From positions 1 to 5,128 of the forward strand of contig QIHL01000056.1 of assembly GCA_003230965.1 (NCBI GenBank): DNA of 5,128 nucleotides, given 5' to 3'. The DNA is from Candidatus Magasanikiibacteriota bacterium. GTDB taxonomy: Bacteria; Patescibacteriota; Patescibacteriia; Magasanikbacterales; UBA922. The notes below the pieces were generated by a model. That model was not told where the DNA came from. It did no database searches and was given only the letters and a program-made list of their open reading frames with translations. The number at the start of each line of letters is the position of its first letter. The stretch's first letter is position 1. This document shows positions 5,003-5,128 of the stretch, in pieces. The translations under genes and the position numbers were made by a program.

Positions 5003-5128
5003 CTAGATGTTGAGATCATCTACTGCGCTCAGGTCTACATCATCGGTTGTTGCACTGCTCACTGCACTAGTTGTTGTACTAGGTGCACTAGTTGTACTAG
5101 GTGCACTAGTTGTACTAGTTGTACTAGG
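5003..5128 (-). CDS. C-terminal end of a Ser/Thr/Pro/Ala-rich protein of unknown function (5' part outside window)
   Basis: Forty-one codons are open from the window edge to TAG at 5005-5003. I do not recognise the protein. The first 22 or so residues are a low-complexity run built from the tripeptides STT and SAP, likely a flexible linker or stalk. The end is a compact acidic tail, DDVDLSAVDDLNI, with two D-D-(V)-D/L steps that could be a small helix or interaction tag. Support for coding comes from the 3-bp-multiple repeat keeping frame, the change from repeat to a non-repetitive tail, and a terminator 12 nt past the stop. Because the start and any domains lie outside the window, no role is assigned. 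Confidence 0.65.
   Translation of the reverse strand, partial: PSTTSTTSAPSTTSAPSTTTSAVSSATTDDVDLSAVDDLNI
5062..5128 (-). repeat. 9-bp tandem repeat (kTGYACTAG) within coding sequence
   Basis: Read on the plus strand, six contiguous 9-mers fill 5074-5127: TTGTACTAG, GTGCACTAG, TTGTACTAG, GTGCACTAG, TTGTACTAG, TTGTACTAG. A seventh variant, CTGCACTAG, lies at 5062-5070, separated by one extra codon. Each unit encodes a tripeptide on the minus strand (S-T-T or S-A-P). The array meets the window edge and probably continues. Confidence 0.92.

Noticed and set aside
5062..5128. The tandem repeat as a CRISPR array or replication iteron
   Set aside because: Units are 9 bp with no spacers, and they encode a continuous peptide ending in a stop and terminator, so a coding repeat explains them.

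Overview
The window is a compact, AT-rich stretch from a bacterium in which every gene I can support lies on the minus strand. The best guess at the source is a member of the Candidate Phyla Radiation (Patescibacteria, Parcubacteria-like). The basis is a VirB2/TrbC-like membrane segment fused to Big_5-type Ig-like domains, short intergenic gaps, Lys-rich low-complexity extensions, tRNAs without encoded CCA, and few Shine-Dalgarno sites. UGA serves as a normal stop (it ends yqeY), so this is not one of the lineages that reads UGA as glycine. The assignment is inference; no rRNA is present to settle it.

Reading in the direction of transcription (high to low coordinates): (1) 5128-5003, the C-terminal end of an unrecognised Ser/Thr/Pro/Ala-rich protein encoded by a 9-bp tandem repeat, closed by a strong hairpin terminator at 4961-4990. 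(2) A near-consensus promoter (4911-4883) drives a tRNA-Val(GAC) - tRNA-Ile(GAT) pair. (3) A second promoter (4658-4630) drives lepB (signal peptidase I), followed 8 bp later by hisS (histidyl-tRNA synthetase). (4) A consensus promoter just past the hisS stop drives rpsU (ribosomal protein bS21), which has a perfect Shine-Dalgarno sequence folded into a small hairpin. rpsU ends inside a 17-bp perfect palindrome. (5) yqeY (GatB/YqeY domain) follows, with promoter spacing that predicts a leaderless mRNA. (6) A terminator-like hairpin separates it from a large membrane-anchored Ig-like surface protein that runs off the left edge of the window.

Most of the set serves translation: two tRNAs, HisRS, bS21 and the tRNA-associated YqeY family. 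LepB and the Ig-like protein belong to export and the cell surface, and the latter carries a plausible LepB cleavage site. The most interesting signal is regulatory. rpsU is the only gene here with a strong Shine-Dalgarno sequence, and it is placed in a hairpin. lepB, hisS and yqeY have none, and the Ig-like gene has only a short, badly spaced AAGG. I see no mobile element, CRISPR array or obviously new multi-gene system.
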